Shown: piece after piece, positions 18,697-27,470 of the stretch
Position numbering within the stretch: position 1 is the first letter of the stretch
Layout of the letters: each line of letters starts with the position of its first letter
Translations under genes and position numbers: made by a program
The notes under the pieces: model-generated
The model's database searches: none
What the model saw: the letters and a program-made list of their open reading frames with translations, nothing else
What the model was told of the DNA's origin: nothing
Assembly (NCBI GenBank): GCA_003224055.1
Contig: QHYE01000006.1
Location: 1-64,000, forward strand
Source: Acidobacteriota bacterium
GTDB lineage: Bacteria; Acidobacteriota; Terriglobia; Acidiferrales; UBA7541
Direction of reading: 5' to 3'
Length of the DNA: 64,000 nucleotides

Positions 18697-19770
18697 CTAG
18701 GCTGTAACTGGATCGTCTTTCATGATCCTTTCCAACTCCTTCACCCACGTTCCAAAGTTGTGAGAAACACTTCGGCTGCGCCACCAGCTGAGCCATTCGA
18801 GGGCCTGATAGATCTCCAACTCGCGCAGGCAGTTACAAAAGGAATTCCATCCCATATCCGACGCGGTCTCTGCACGATATGCATTGAAGTACGCCCGCCA
18901 CAACGCCAGTCTCTGCTCCTGCGTCCAATGCCCCGCAGTAAGGCTAGCCAAGTCATACCAACTCGGTCCGACAACAGCGGTTTCCCAGTCAATTGGCGCG
19001 ATCCATTGCCCTGGCCTGCGCAGACGCAGCATGATATTCCTTCCAAAATACTGGCCATGAATTACGCTCTGGGGAAACGCTGCAAGCCCATCGATGCTGG
19101 TCACCAAACGCTGGACAGCTGGTTCGATAATTTTGCGATCTCCGTTTTCCAAGCTAGGCAAGATCTTCGTGATGCGAGCCGCGCAATTCAGGAATCGCAT
19201 GCGGCCGTGCCGCGGAAGGAACTTCGTCACGGACTTGGCGAGCACGCGGGTCGCGGCATGAAACCGGGCGGCCCATTCAGCCGCAGGCAACCACCGGGCG
19301 AAGTTCCGGGACTCCCGCAATCGAGAAAACCCTACGTCTTCCAAAAGCAGCCAATAAATGCCGCGCTTCGCATCCCATCGTTTGCCGTAAAATTCCGGAG
19401 TTCCCAACCGCAATGGTGCAAGGATTGAGCTGTACACCTCCACTTCGCGATAGCTGGGAGCGAGATCGGCATCGCGCACTCTGCGAGCCAGATGAGTCTG
19501 GTGTTTGGGATTCAGGTCCTTGAGGAAAACTCGCACAGATTGGCCTCCCTCCAGCAGCCCACACCAACGCTCGGAGTGGAAGCTTTCTGTATCCGCGAAA
19601 TCCAAGCGATGCAACTTTCGGACGAGAACTCGGCGCTGGCGCAAGCCGGACAAGGAGGATTCCAGAGTCTCCCGGACCAAACGTTTCGTTTGATCTTCAC
19701 GAGTCGTGCGGCGGGATGGGCGTTTTCCGGCTGCGGACTCTTGCGCGTTGATACGGTCAAGCACTGGCAT
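18697..19770 (-). CDS. Aminoglycoside-phosphotransferase-fold kinase, copy A
   Basis: A 357-residue protein of the APH/choline-kinase superfamily. The C-terminal lobe carries the catalytic loop HGQYFGRNIML and, downstream, the metal-binding IDWETAVVGPSWYDLA, matching HGD-x(4)-N and D-W-E motifs, with Gln in place of the usual Asp in HGD. That substitution may lower or abolish transfer activity. The substrate is probably a sugar or lipid-linked alcohol rather than an antibiotic, given the neighbouring glycosyltransferase and exporter. ATG 19770 has GGAAG upstream and overlaps the end of copy B by 14 nt, so the two are co-translated. It is the last gene of the galE operon. Confidence 0.8.
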   Translation of the reverse strand: MPVLDRINAQESAAGKRPSRRTTREDQTKRLVRETLESSLSGLRQRRVLVRKLHRLDFADTESFHSERWCGLLEGGQSVRVFLKDLNPKHQTHLARRVRDADLAPSYREVEVYSSILAPLRLGTPEFYGKRWDAKRGIYWLLLEDVGFSRLRESRNFARWLPAAEWAARFHAATRVLAKSVTKFLPRHGRMRFLNCAARITKILPSLENGDRKIIEPAVQRLVTSIDGLAAFPQSVIHGQYFGRNIMLRLRRPGQWIAPIDWETAVVGPSWYDLASLTAGHWTQEQRLALWRAYFNAYRAETASDMGWNSFCNCLRELEIYQALEWLSWWRSRSVSHNFGTWVKELERIMKDDPVTA

Positions 19771-20740
19771 GATTACTTCCACACAGCACTTGAATCAGCC
19801 CGGCCATATCGGCCTTGTACAGGTTCATGTGTTCCATTGCGATCTCCCATCGCGGATCGAACTTTTCGCTTTCCCAATCGAATGCCGCAAGCCGTCTAAA
19901 AATCTTGCCAATCAGCGCTAGTTGCTTGAGATCTTCCACCTGCACGCCGGACCATAATTCCTTCAAAACGGAGTGGTATGCGACGATGTCCACATGCGCT
20001 AGATCCACGGCAGGCACGCCCCACCCACTCATCTCCCAATCATAAGAAGTGAAGACGGCCCCGCTATGACTATCCCTACGAACCAACGCATTCTTTGGCT
20101 TGAAATCTCCATGAACAAAAGTCCGCGGCATCCGGTCAGAGTATTTCTCCAACTCATTCCAGTGCGACTCCAGCCACATACACTGGGACATCGCGCCAGA
20201 AACAATCATCGACTCTTCTTTCCGAAAGTTGCAGACCGCCAGAGCCTGGGCCAATCTTCGGTGAGCAGACTGCAAGTGTCGAAGGTAGTGTTGTGGACCT
20301 CGGTCCGGAAGGGACAAAGACTCAGCAATGACAGCCGATGATCTGTGAAGCAATCCCAACCATTCCGCCGCCAACCGAGAATGCTCCGCAGACTGTCGCG
20401 AGTATTGCTCCCCATGCAGGCACTCCAAAAAGAGCCAATCAAACTCTTCGTCTCCGGGGACAGTTCCGTAGAAGTGAGGAGTCGCAACCGGTAGCTTGCA
20501 CAAAAGTTCTCCATAGACGATGCGCTCATGCAGTGCGACCGGTCGTCGGCAGTACTTGGCAATAATGGCGGAGCCGCCCGGACCGGCGTCCGCAAGCCGA
20601 TAAACAGTGGACTTGATGCGTTTCTTGAGCACTACGATCTCGCTTGGCTCAACTGCTAGGCGCTGCAATCTGTTCCAAGCAAGGACTGCCGGATGCTCCG
20701 CCAGGTTCGATCTTACGATTTCGAGGGCGGTCTCAGGCAT
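19757..20740 (-). CDS. Aminoglycoside-phosphotransferase-fold kinase, copy B
   Basis: A 327-residue APH-fold protein with the complete catalytic loop TFVHGDFKPKNALV and the metal-binding YDWEMSGWGVPAVDLAHVD, so unlike copy A it keeps the catalytic Asp. ATG 20740 has GGGAGA 6 nt upstream and overlaps the ABC transporter stop by 8 nt; a GTG at 20773 is in frame but less likely. The pair looks like diverged paralogues acting in one pathway. The function is inferred from fold only: phosphorylation of a small hydroxyl-bearing substrate in the cytoplasm. Confidence 0.82.
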   Translation of the reverse strand: MPETALEIVRSNLAEHPAVLAWNRLQRLAVEPSEIVVLKKRIKSTVYRLADAGPGGSAIIAKYCRRPVALHERIVYGELLCKLPVATPHFYGTVPGDEEFDWLFLECLHGEQYSRQSAEHSRLAAEWLGLLHRSSAVIAESLSLPDRGPQHYLRHLQSAHRRLAQALAVCNFRKEESMIVSGAMSQCMWLESHWNELEKYSDRMPRTFVHGDFKPKNALVRRDSHSGAVFTSYDWEMSGWGVPAVDLAHVDIVAYHSVLKELWSGVQVEDLKQLALIGKIFRRLAAFDWESEKFDPRWEIAMEHMNLYKADMAGLIQVLCGSNHASA

Positions 20741-22535
20741 TGGTCTGTCTCCCAGAGCTCGCGGCAGCGGCACCCACGGCTGGCTCGTCGCTGCCGATTG
20801 AGAATTTCGGCGAAGTTACGCAAATAAGCCTCCCCTGATCGATGCGCAGAATGGTGTCGCAGTCTTTCAGTGGACTAAGGCGATGAGAAATCAAGAAACT
20901 AGTGCGGCCCTGCATCAGGTTTCTCATTGCGTCCATGATTACGGCCTCTGTTTCCAAATCCACTGCGCTGGTAGGCTCATCGAGGATCAAGATGGGAGCA
21001 TCTTTGAGGAAGGCGCGAGCAAGCGCGATGCGCTGGCGCTCTCCGCCAGAGAGGCGAACACCCCGCTCGCCGACTTGAGTTTCGTAGCCCGCGGGCAGAT
21101 TCTCAATGAACTCGTGGATGTTCGCCGCCTTCGTGGCGGCAATAATTTCCTGTACGCTGGCCGCGGGCCGGGCGTAGGCAATGTTTTCCGCGATGCTGCA
21201 GGAAAAGAGAAGGGGATCCTGGGTAACAATGGCGGACTGGTTGCGCAGGTCTGCCAGTTTGTAATCGCGAAGGTCAACCCCGTCGAGAAAAATGCGCCCT
21301 TCCGTAGGATCGTAGAAACGCAGCAGCAGGTTGACGAGGGTCGACTTCCCTGCCCCAGTAACGCCTGCAATACCGACTCGGGCGCCAGGCTCAACCTCGA
21401 ATGAAATGTGTGTCAGAGCATGGCGCTCGGAAGGGTAATCGAAAGAAACGTTCTGGCAGATGATGCCGCCGGTTGCCCGAACGATGGAGCGGGCGTTGGG
21501 CTTTTCGATGACATCAGGCGTCTGATCAAGCAGATAGAAAGCTCTCTCCACACTTGCCAGATGGCCTTGAAGAGAGGCTGATTTTTTCCCGAGCGTCTTC
21601 ATAGGTTCGTACAATTGCGCCAGGTAGCCCATCACCAGCAAGAGCTCACCGAGCGTGAGTGCGCCCAATTGAACCTGGCGGACGCCGACGAATAGCGCCA
21701 CAGCCGTGCCAATGGCACTGGTGAGTCCGATCGCGAGACTGAATCTGCCTTCCACCCAAGCCAGATGCAGCCGCGCCCTCATTCCTTGCGTGGAATGCCG
21801 CACAAACCGCTCTTGTTCGGTATCTTCGCGTCCGAAGGCTTGCACAACCCGGATAGCGCCGAGCACCTCTTGCACAACGGCGAGGGCGGAACTGTCGTAG
21901 GCCTTTGCTTCGCGCGAGCTGCGGCGCAGTCCCCGACGATAGATCTTGGAGACCGCATAAAGGATTGGCGAAATGAAGAGCGCGACCAGAGCCAGTTGCC
22001 AGTCGATTCGCGCGGTAACGTAAAACATACCGACGAGTGTCAGGCTAGATTTGCTGAAAGGAACCAGGTAATCGACGGTGATCGACTGGATCGAAGCGGC
22101 ATCCGTTTGCACGCGATAGAGGGAGTCCACGGTGCCCTTGGCGTCGTGATAGGACAGGGACAGGCGCTGGACTTGACGGAAAAGCTCCGCTCGGAACTGC
22201 AGGAGAAGTTTTTCGCCGGTGTACGTTTGAAGCATCGATACAGCCAAATTTTGCAATTGCGTCAAGATGGTTACGACGATCAGCAGTGCCGCGGCGAAGA
22301 TCAGTGCTGATGCGGGCGTAACGGGAGCGGTGGAGGGCCACAGCGCCCGAACCAGGCGCGGAAGGGGATGCGAACCCAGTCCGCTGTCCACGGCGATCTT
22401 GAGTGGTAAGGGCATGAGCAGAGCGAGTGGACTTGCCAGCATACTAAGCAAAAAGAGCGCGGCGATGTGGCTCCAGCAAGGGCGCGCTTGCTGAAACAGC
22501 CGGCGATACAGGACGGTGTCGCAAGGCCTTGTCAT
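20733..22535 (-). CDS. MsbA-like ABC exporter (fused membrane and ATPase domains)
   Basis: A 600-residue half-transporter expected to act as a homodimer. A six-helix exporter membrane domain occupies about residues 20-310. The ATPase domain has Walker A GVTGAGKST, a Q-loop (QDPLLFSCSIAENIAYARP), signature LSGGERQRIALARA, Walker B ILILDEPTSAVD and a switch His (LISHRLSPL). Family members export lipids, lipid-linked glycans or peptides. ATG 22535 overlaps the preceding gene's stop (ATGA), and its own stop overlaps the next kinase, so it is tightly coupled to the glycosyltransferase fusion. Confidence 0.93.
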   Translation of the reverse strand: MTRPCDTVLYRRLFQQARPCWSHIAALFLLSMLASPLALLMPLPLKIAVDSGLGSHPLPRLVRALWPSTAPVTPASALIFAAALLIVVTILTQLQNLAVSMLQTYTGEKLLLQFRAELFRQVQRLSLSYHDAKGTVDSLYRVQTDAASIQSITVDYLVPFSKSSLTLVGMFYVTARIDWQLALVALFISPILYAVSKIYRRGLRRSSREAKAYDSSALAVVQEVLGAIRVVQAFGREDTEQERFVRHSTQGMRARLHLAWVEGRFSLAIGLTSAIGTAVALFVGVRQVQLGALTLGELLLVMGYLAQLYEPMKTLGKKSASLQGHLASVERAFYLLDQTPDVIEKPNARSIVRATGGIICQNVSFDYPSERHALTHISFEVEPGARVGIAGVTGAGKSTLVNLLLRFYDPTEGRIFLDGVDLRDYKLADLRNQSAIVTQDPLLFSCSIAENIAYARPAASVQEIIAATKAANIHEFIENLPAGYETQVGERGVRLSGGERQRIALARAFLKDAPILILDEPTSAVDLETEAVIMDAMRNLMQGRTSFLISHRLSPLKDCDTILRIDQGRLICVTSPKFSIGSDEPAVGAAAASSGRQTNA

Positions 22536-25138
22536 CTAGCTTCCTCGAATCCGAGCTTATTCAGCGCGCGGCAAACAGCGGCGGTGGCACTCCCGGCAGC
22601 TTGGAAAGTGAGTCCACCGACGGCCAACGCCAAGGCGCCAAGGATACAGGAGGCAGCCCAAGCATGGTCAGAGCTTGCAGCCCAGGCCAAAACCGCAAGC
22701 GATGAGGCAAGCACCAAGCCAAGAAGCGAGAATCGCGGATAACCATGCAAACGAACAAGCTGTTTGCCGGAACCGTATTCTTCGCTGACAAGACGGAGAC
22801 GGACATTTCCGAAGATACCGCTGCCCACCTCCAAATCCCAGTCGTCGTAGTCTCCGCCTCGCCGGACCACAGCAGCGGCTTCCCGCAATGTCGATTCGAT
22901 CGCCTGCAATCTTTCAATCGAGCTTTGCCCCTTTTCATTCCACAAGCGGAAACCGCGCCGTAGTGGAAACGATAGGCCGACCTTGCGTCGATCGCGCCAA
23001 AGGGCAAATTCATAGCGGAGGCGTCCCCAAAAACGCGCCAGTGGCTGCAGCAGATAAAGAAATGCAGTGAGGATCCTGAGCCGGACTCGAGCAAAGTGAG
23101 TTTCCGGACAGGATGAAAAACGAACGCAGGATATGCGCAATGCCACAGTGAGGAGACCAACCGACAAACACAGAATCAATAAGGGCAGTGCGACAAGAAG
23201 CCGAGGCCAGAGGAAGCCCATTGCCGAAAGACCAGCAAGCAACACGTTGAGGAGAACCCACTCTGGCATGGCCGGGAGTGAGTGCAGCAGGCCGGGCTGG
23301 GGAGAGTACATCCTTGTATAGAATGCCGTTCCCCAGGTCCCCTGATAGATTCGTCCGCGCGCACATTGAACGCTGCGGAGAAGGCCATCTGAGTAAATTC
23401 GGCCGCCCCAGGCGATCTGTCCGGCAGTGTTATATTTTTCCGGCCATTTCCTTTCGACCATGGCTTCTGCCTTGCCGTAACCCACTTGCTGCTTCCAAAA
23501 CCCGCACAAAGTGCCACGGCAATGATGCAGCACCATAGCGGCCGGACTGAAACCCAAACGCCCGCCAGCTTCCTGAATGCGCCAGCAAACATCGACGTCG
23601 TCCCCAGCAACGCGGAATTGGGAATCGAAACCGCCGATCGACTGCAGCCAGTCTCGCCGAAATGCCATGTTGCATCCCGGGATGTGCTCCGCTTCTTGGT
23701 CAGAGAGCAGCACATGGGTAGGCCCGCCCGGTGCATGCGCAATGCAAGCCGCCACTTCGCCATCATCGGGAAACGGGATGTTCGGGCCACCTACGCCTGC
23801 GGAGTTGGCCCTCTGAAACGTCAATGCTAGATAGCTGAGCCAGTCAGGATCCGGTGATGCGTCGTCGTCAAGGTAAGCGATAATTTCTTCGGTCGCAGCA
23901 GCCAGGCCCAAATTCCGGGCATTGCTCAGTCCGCGATTCTCGGTGCGGATAACCCGCACGTTATACTCGAGAGCAATATCGCCCGCGCCGTCCGTTGATC
24001 CATCGTCAACGACGATGACCTCATAGTTCGGATACCGCAATTTTTCGAGCCCTTCGAGGCACTGCCGGATGGTACGACTTCCGTTGAATGTGCAAACCAC
24101 GACGGACGCTCGCGGCCAGCAAATGCCGGGTTCAAACGGCGCGTCCGCAAAAGCTCTGCGCACGGAACTCAGTGCGGGCTTCGGTATTCGGTCATGATCC
24201 GTTAAGCCAAATTTCCAGTCTTTGACCTCCTGGCCGTGGTTGTGCCACTCGTCGGTCCAGGAATAAACGAAGGCGCCCGCACAACCTGCGACAAATGCGG
24301 TGCGGATCTGCCAGTCGAGCGATGCTGCCTGTGCAGCCTCGCCGTTTCGCATGCTATCCAATCCAATTTCCGTCATGAGCAGAGGGCGATTGCCAGCCAA
24401 GTTTTGCAGCCGGGCAAGATAGGCTTCCAAGCGCGGCCGGGACTCCAGAAAAACGTTGAAACACACCAGATCCAGAAACTGCAAGTCCAGGTATTCCGTG
24501 GTCGGATAGTTGGCGTAGCAGAAGAGCCCTTCGGGATCCTGGTCTTTGGCCGAGCAGAAGAGACTTTCAATGAACCGCTCTATCTTGCGTGCGCCGTGCC
24601 ATCGCACAATATGTGCGGGAATCTCATTGGCGATGGTATAGGACAGAACGGCGGCGTGACCGCTGCAAGCCCGCGCGCCTGCGTTTACCTGGCTCCTTAT
24701 GTCTTTAAGCGCCTTCTTGTCTTCTAGAAATGCGAAATGCCGTTCGCCTTGCAAGCCGACCATAACGCGAAGGCTATGTTCCTGCGCACAGTCCAGCAAC
24801 CATCTTGGCGGAGCGTTGTACGTGCGAATGGCATTCATGCCGGAAGCAGCGATTAAGGCGAAGTCCCGTTCAACGCCCTCACGTGATGGATAGGTATGTC
24901 CGTCTTGATGAGGGCGGAAGGGACCATAGGTCACGCCGCGGACGTAGAACTTTTCCTCACCAACCCAGAGAAACTTGCCACGCAGCGTGGGCCGGACCCA
25001 CGGGGTCACGGTTGCTCGGGCCACACGGGGAATGGACAACTCGAAAGTGGTGGTTGGTGCGGGGAGGACCGTTGCGCTCATGGCTTGGGGACCGCCGAGT
25101 GACGAGCCCGCTCCCCAACTGTCACGCTGCAGGGGCAT
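22532..25138 (-). CDS. Clan GH-A glycosidase-like / family 2 glycosyltransferase fusion membrane protein
   Basis: An 868-residue two-enzyme protein. Residues about 50-330 form a TIM barrel like GH2/GH5 glycosidases, with the clan GH-A acid/base pair Asn171-Glu172 (IANEIP) and nucleophile-position Glu257 (LMTEIGLD) both present. Residues about 343-620 are a GT2 domain with VVVCTFNGS, VVDDGSTDG, YLDDDASPD (DxD metal site) and FRVAGDDVDVCWR. The C-terminal third has several hydrophobic spans (for example LLVALPLLILCLSVGLLTVAL). The frame opens upstream at 25366, but ATG 25138 has a strong GGAGAGG site and overlaps galE by only 17 nt. It probably builds, and perhaps trims or transglycosylates, a glycan on a membrane acceptor. 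Confidence 0.85.
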   Translation of the reverse strand: MPLQRDSWGAGSSLGGPQAMSATVLPAPTTTFELSIPRVARATVTPWVRPTLRGKFLWVGEEKFYVRGVTYGPFRPHQDGHTYPSREGVERDFALIAASGMNAIRTYNAPPRWLLDCAQEHSLRVMVGLQGERHFAFLEDKKALKDIRSQVNAGARACSGHAAVLSYTIANEIPAHIVRWHGARKIERFIESLFCSAKDQDPEGLFCYANYPTTEYLDLQFLDLVCFNVFLESRPRLEAYLARLQNLAGNRPLLMTEIGLDSMRNGEAAQAASLDWQIRTAFVAGCAGAFVYSWTDEWHNHGQEVKDWKFGLTDHDRIPKPALSSVRRAFADAPFEPGICWPRASVVVCTFNGSRTIRQCLEGLEKLRYPNYEVIVVDDGSTDGAGDIALEYNVRVIRTENRGLSNARNLGLAAATEEIIAYLDDDASPDPDWLSYLALTFQRANSAGVGGPNIPFPDDGEVAACIAHAPGGPTHVLLSDQEAEHIPGCNMAFRRDWLQSIGGFDSQFRVAGDDVDVCWRIQEAGGRLGFSPAAMVLHHCRGTLCGFWKQQVGYGKAEAMVERKWPEKYNTAGQIAWGGRIYSDGLLRSVQCARGRIYQGTWGTAFYTRMYSPQPGLLHSLPAMPEWVLLNVLLAGLSAMGFLWPRLLVALPLLILCLSVGLLTVALRISCVRFSSCPETHFARVRLRILTAFLYLLQPLARFWGRLRYEFALWRDRRKVGLSFPLRRGFRLWNEKGQSSIERLQAIESTLREAAAVVRRGGDYDDWDLEVGSGIFGNVRLRLVSEEYGSGKQLVRLHGYPRFSLLGLVLASSLAVLAWAASSDHAWAASCILGALALAVGGLTFQAAGSATAAVCRALNKLGFEEAR

Positions 25139-26171
25139 GGGAGCGCGCCTCTCCAAGCAGGCCAAGGTCGTGTCGTGCCGGGTCAACGCAGCCCAATGTG
25201 GGTCTTTGAGATATGTGCCAATTCCAAGCAGTCTGTGCGATGTTTTCCAGGGAGGAATGCCGCGGTTGCCAGCCAAGAAGCTCCCTGGCTTTCGCCGGAT
25301 CGGCGACCAGTTCAGGAGGGTCGCCGGCGCGCCGCTGCGCTTCTTTAACCGGAACTCGGCGTCCACTCACGCGTTCGACGGCAGCAACTACCTGGCGAAC
25401 GGAGTGGCCACTTCCTGTGCCGAGATTAATAGCAGCATTCCCGTGGCTCTTGAGCATGTGTCTTAGCGCTGCAACATGCGCTTCGGCCAAGTCCATTACG
25501 TGCGTGTAGTCGCGGACGGCAGTGCGGTCTGGAGTGGGATAATCCGTGCCGTAAATTTCGAGAGCCGGTTTTTCTCCCAGCGCCGCTTGTATGGCGAGCG
25601 GAATTAGGTGAGTTTCCGGTGAGTGGTCTTCTCCCAGCTCACCATCAGGGTCGGCGCCTGCAGCGTTGAAATAACGCAGTGCCGTCCAGCGCAGGCCGTA
25701 GGCCTCACCGTACCAAGCAAGGATGCGCTCGACCATTCTCTTTGACTCACCGTACGGATTAATAGGTGTCTGTACTTGCTCCTCGCGAATGGGGACGCTC
25801 GTGGGAATGCCGTAGGTCGCGCAGCTGGACGAAAAAACGATGTGCTTTACCCACATGTCCGTCATTGCATCGAGCAGTCTGAGCGTGTAGGTCACATTGT
25901 TGCGAAAATATTGCCGCGGGCGCTGCATCGACTCTCCTACGTAGGCGAAACCAGCAAAGTGCACAACGGCTTGGATCCTGTGCGACTTGATTACTTCGCG
26001 AAGTAATGTGGAATCTCCCAGATTCCCTTCGACCAGCGGTCCCCATTTCACCGCGCACCGGTGCCCGGCTGAAAGGTTATCGAGCACGATTGGCTCAAAC
26101 CCTGCGCGAGCCAAAACTTTGGCAGTATGGCTGCCGATGTAGCCCGCCCCGCCGGTCACGAGTACCCGCAT
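25122..26171 (-). CDS. galE: UDP-glucose 4-epimerase
   Basis: A 349-residue short-chain dehydrogenase-type epimerase that interconverts UDP-glucose and UDP-galactose (or the N-acetyl forms) using bound NAD. Visible motifs: N-terminal NAD site VTGGAGYIGSH, SSSCATYG with the catalytic Ser/Thr region, YGESKRMVE (Tyr-x3-Lys), and ALRYFNAAGADPDGELGEDH typical of GalE. ATG 26171 sits behind GGGGAGGTGAGG. It is the first gene of a five-gene operon with the GH-GT2 fusion, ABC exporter and two kinases, so it likely supplies the sugar donor. A terminator-containing leader precedes it. Confidence 0.95.
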   Translation of the reverse strand: MRVLVTGGAGYIGSHTAKVLARAGFEPIVLDNLSAGHRCAVKWGPLVEGNLGDSTLLREVIKSHRIQAVVHFAGFAYVGESMQRPRQYFRNNVTYTLRLLDAMTDMWVKHIVFSSSCATYGIPTSVPIREEQVQTPINPYGESKRMVERILAWYGEAYGLRWTALRYFNAAGADPDGELGEDHSPETHLIPLAIQAALGEKPALEIYGTDYPTPDRTAVRDYTHVMDLAEAHVAALRHMLKSHGNAAINLGTGSGHSVRQVVAAVERVSGRRVPVKEAQRRAGDPPELVADPAKARELLGWQPRHSSLENIAQTAWNWHISQRPTLGCVDPARHDLGLLGEARSHAPAA

Positions 26172-26182
26172 CCTCACCTCCC

Positions 26183-26222
26183 CTAAAACAAAAACTCCGC
26201 CACGGCCTCAGCTGGGGCGGAG
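26183..26222 (-). terminator. Intrinsic terminator directly upstream of galE
   Basis: On the minus strand CTCCGCC (26222-26216) pairs with GGCGGAG (26201-26195), a 7-bp GC stem, followed at once by TTTTTGTTTT. The T-run ends just before the galE ribosome site, so any transcript starting upstream must pass it. It may end the PilZ transcript or act as an attenuator of galE. Confidence 0.7.
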
Positions 26223-26227
26223 ATCGC

Positions 26228-26293
26228 AATACCGGTAGATTTCAATACGGCGCGACCTTGGTGCCGCCATTCATGTCGCATTCACACGGTATT
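26228..26293 (-). promoter_or_regulatory. Structured galE leader (candidate attenuator/riboswitch-like element)
   Basis: On the minus strand AATACCG (26293-26287) can pair with CGGTATT (26234-26228), closing a 66-nt module that contains a strong inner hairpin: GGCG-GC-ACC with GGT-CG-CGCC (26268-26249). The terminator follows 6 nt later. A TTGACG (-35-like, 26313-26308) lies just upstream. I do not match it to a known riboswitch; the structure is seen by eye and unverified. Confidence 0.4.
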
Positions 26294-26381
26294 AATGTAG
26301 AAAGGCTGCGTCAATTGGCTGATCGAAGTAACCCGTGGGGTTAAGAGAAAAACCTGAGAAGAGATCGAAGGGATAGTCTGC

Positions 26382-26690
26382 TCAAATCACGTACTGCAAG
26401 CCGATTCGGTAGTGCCGGCCGGATGGAACTTTTTCTGCCCAACGAACCTGAACGAGCGTGGGGATCTGTGCGGGCACCCGAGGAAACACAAGCCGACCTT
26501 GAAGGAGTCCGCCCTTTTCTGGAGCACGAGTGGCGATGACGCAGAAACCGCCATCGGAAATATTTTTCACTTTCCCTTCAAAGACCCGCGATTTTCGACG
26601 GCTTTGATGCAATGGTAACTCGCCGCCGAGAAACCGCCCTTTCGTTGCATGGCGCGGTTGAACCCGCTTTTTCTGCGATTTTACTTCCAT
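26382..26690 (-). CDS. PilZ-domain protein (stand-alone)
   Basis: A 102-residue single PilZ domain. The two c-di-GMP-binding motifs are present: RVQPR (RxxxR) near residue 9 and NISDGGF (N/DxSxxG) around 43-49, followed by the beta-barrel with VRWAEKVPSGRHYRIGLQYV at the end. Such proteins relay c-di-GMP levels to partner proteins in motility, pili or exopolysaccharide production. It lies between a LuxR-type regulator and galE on the same strand, with a 210-nt leader before galE. Confidence 0.82.
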   Translation of the reverse strand: MEVKSQKKRVQPRHATKGRFLGGELPLHQSRRKSRVFEGKVKNISDGGFCVIATRAPEKGGLLQGRLVFPRVPAQIPTLVQVRWAEKVPSGRHYRIGLQYVI

Positions 26691-26759
26691 AGTAATCCAG
26701 TAAGTCTGCTACACCTGTCAACCCGCAGGAATTGAACGTGGCATAAACGGAGAACGAGG

Positions 26760-27470
26760 CTAGGGGGAGGTTTCTCCGTTCATAATTTTCTTCGCCTGAA
26801 GGATTTTCCCGATGATGCCGGTCCTATTTTCAGCTCTAACTTTGAGCATTACGGATCTTAAGAAAGCCTTTACCGTGTTTGGGCTGATGTCCATCCGGTT
26901 GGCGATCTGCTTGGTACTGAGATCCTGGAGCAGAAGATCAACTGTCTCCCTTTCTCGCCGGGTTAGGCGGAATTTCCGGGCCACGCTTTCAAGATCGAGG
27001 GAGTCTCGCTGATTTCTTTCCAGCAAGAGACCGATCGCCGGTCCCCGCTCAATTCCAAGATTCGATTTCAACGAGAATGCTCGCAATTGGTAGCGCCTCC
27101 TTCCGGACGTGATTTCATTCAGAAATTTGGAAGGAGTGAAACCGTTATGATGCCCATTGCTGGGAATTAGCGATCGGATCCTGCTCCGTAGAAAGTTGTC
27201 AAAGCCTTTGTTTTTGGATGGAACTCCCGGGTAAGCGAGGATAGCAAGGGCTTCTTCACTCGCGTAAATCGGCTGGAGGGAAGAATCCAGAAGAAGAAAC
27301 CCCGCAGCAAGCGACACTCCATGGCCGTTACTTGAAGCATGGCCATTCCCGGAGCTCTTATCGATTGCACGACGAAAGTGTTCCGCAGGAACACCGCCGA
27401 ACCGCAAAGATGGATTTCGCAGTTTTTCGGTGGATGGCCCCGATAGAGTTGGGTTTCTCGTTGCCAACAT
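26760..27470 (-). CDS. LuxR-family transcription regulator
   Basis: A 236-residue protein with a C-terminal LuxR/GerE helix-turn-helix (about residues 165-225: LTRRERETVDLLLQDLSTKQIANRMDISPNTVKAFL...). The N-terminal 150 residues contain a PAS-like stretch (FLLLDSSLQPIYASEEALAIL), similar to single-domain sensors that end in a GerE HTH; there is no receiver Asp pocket, so it is not a classical two-component regulator. ATG 27470 is used; GTG 27479 and TTG 27482 are also in frame. Targets are unknown, possibly the neighbouring PilZ and galE genes. Confidence 0.82.
   Translation of the reverse strand: MLATRNPTLSGPSTEKLRNPSLRFGGVPAEHFRRAIDKSSGNGHASSNGHGVSLAAGFLLLDSSLQPIYASEEALAILAYPGVPSKNKGFDNFLRSRIRSLIPSNGHHNGFTPSKFLNEITSGRRRYQLRAFSLKSNLGIERGPAIGLLLERNQRDSLDLESVARKFRLTRRERETVDLLLQDLSTKQIANRMDISPNTVKAFLRSVMLKVRAENRTGIIGKILQAKKIMNGETSP

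Noticed and set aside
18697-20740. Antibiotic (aminoglycoside) resistance genes
   Set aside because: The APH fold is broad, and the context with a glycosyltransferase fusion, galE and exporter points to a biosynthetic role.
25139-25366. Extended N-terminus of the GH-GT2 fusion up to 25366
   Set aside because: It would overlap galE by 245 nt; ATG 25138 has a strong ribosome site and only a 17-nt overlap.
26228-26293. Assignment of the galE leader to the c-di-GMP (GEMM) riboswitch, tempting because of the PilZ neighbour
   Set aside because: The conserved GEMM core sequences are not present; only a generic structured leader is claimed.
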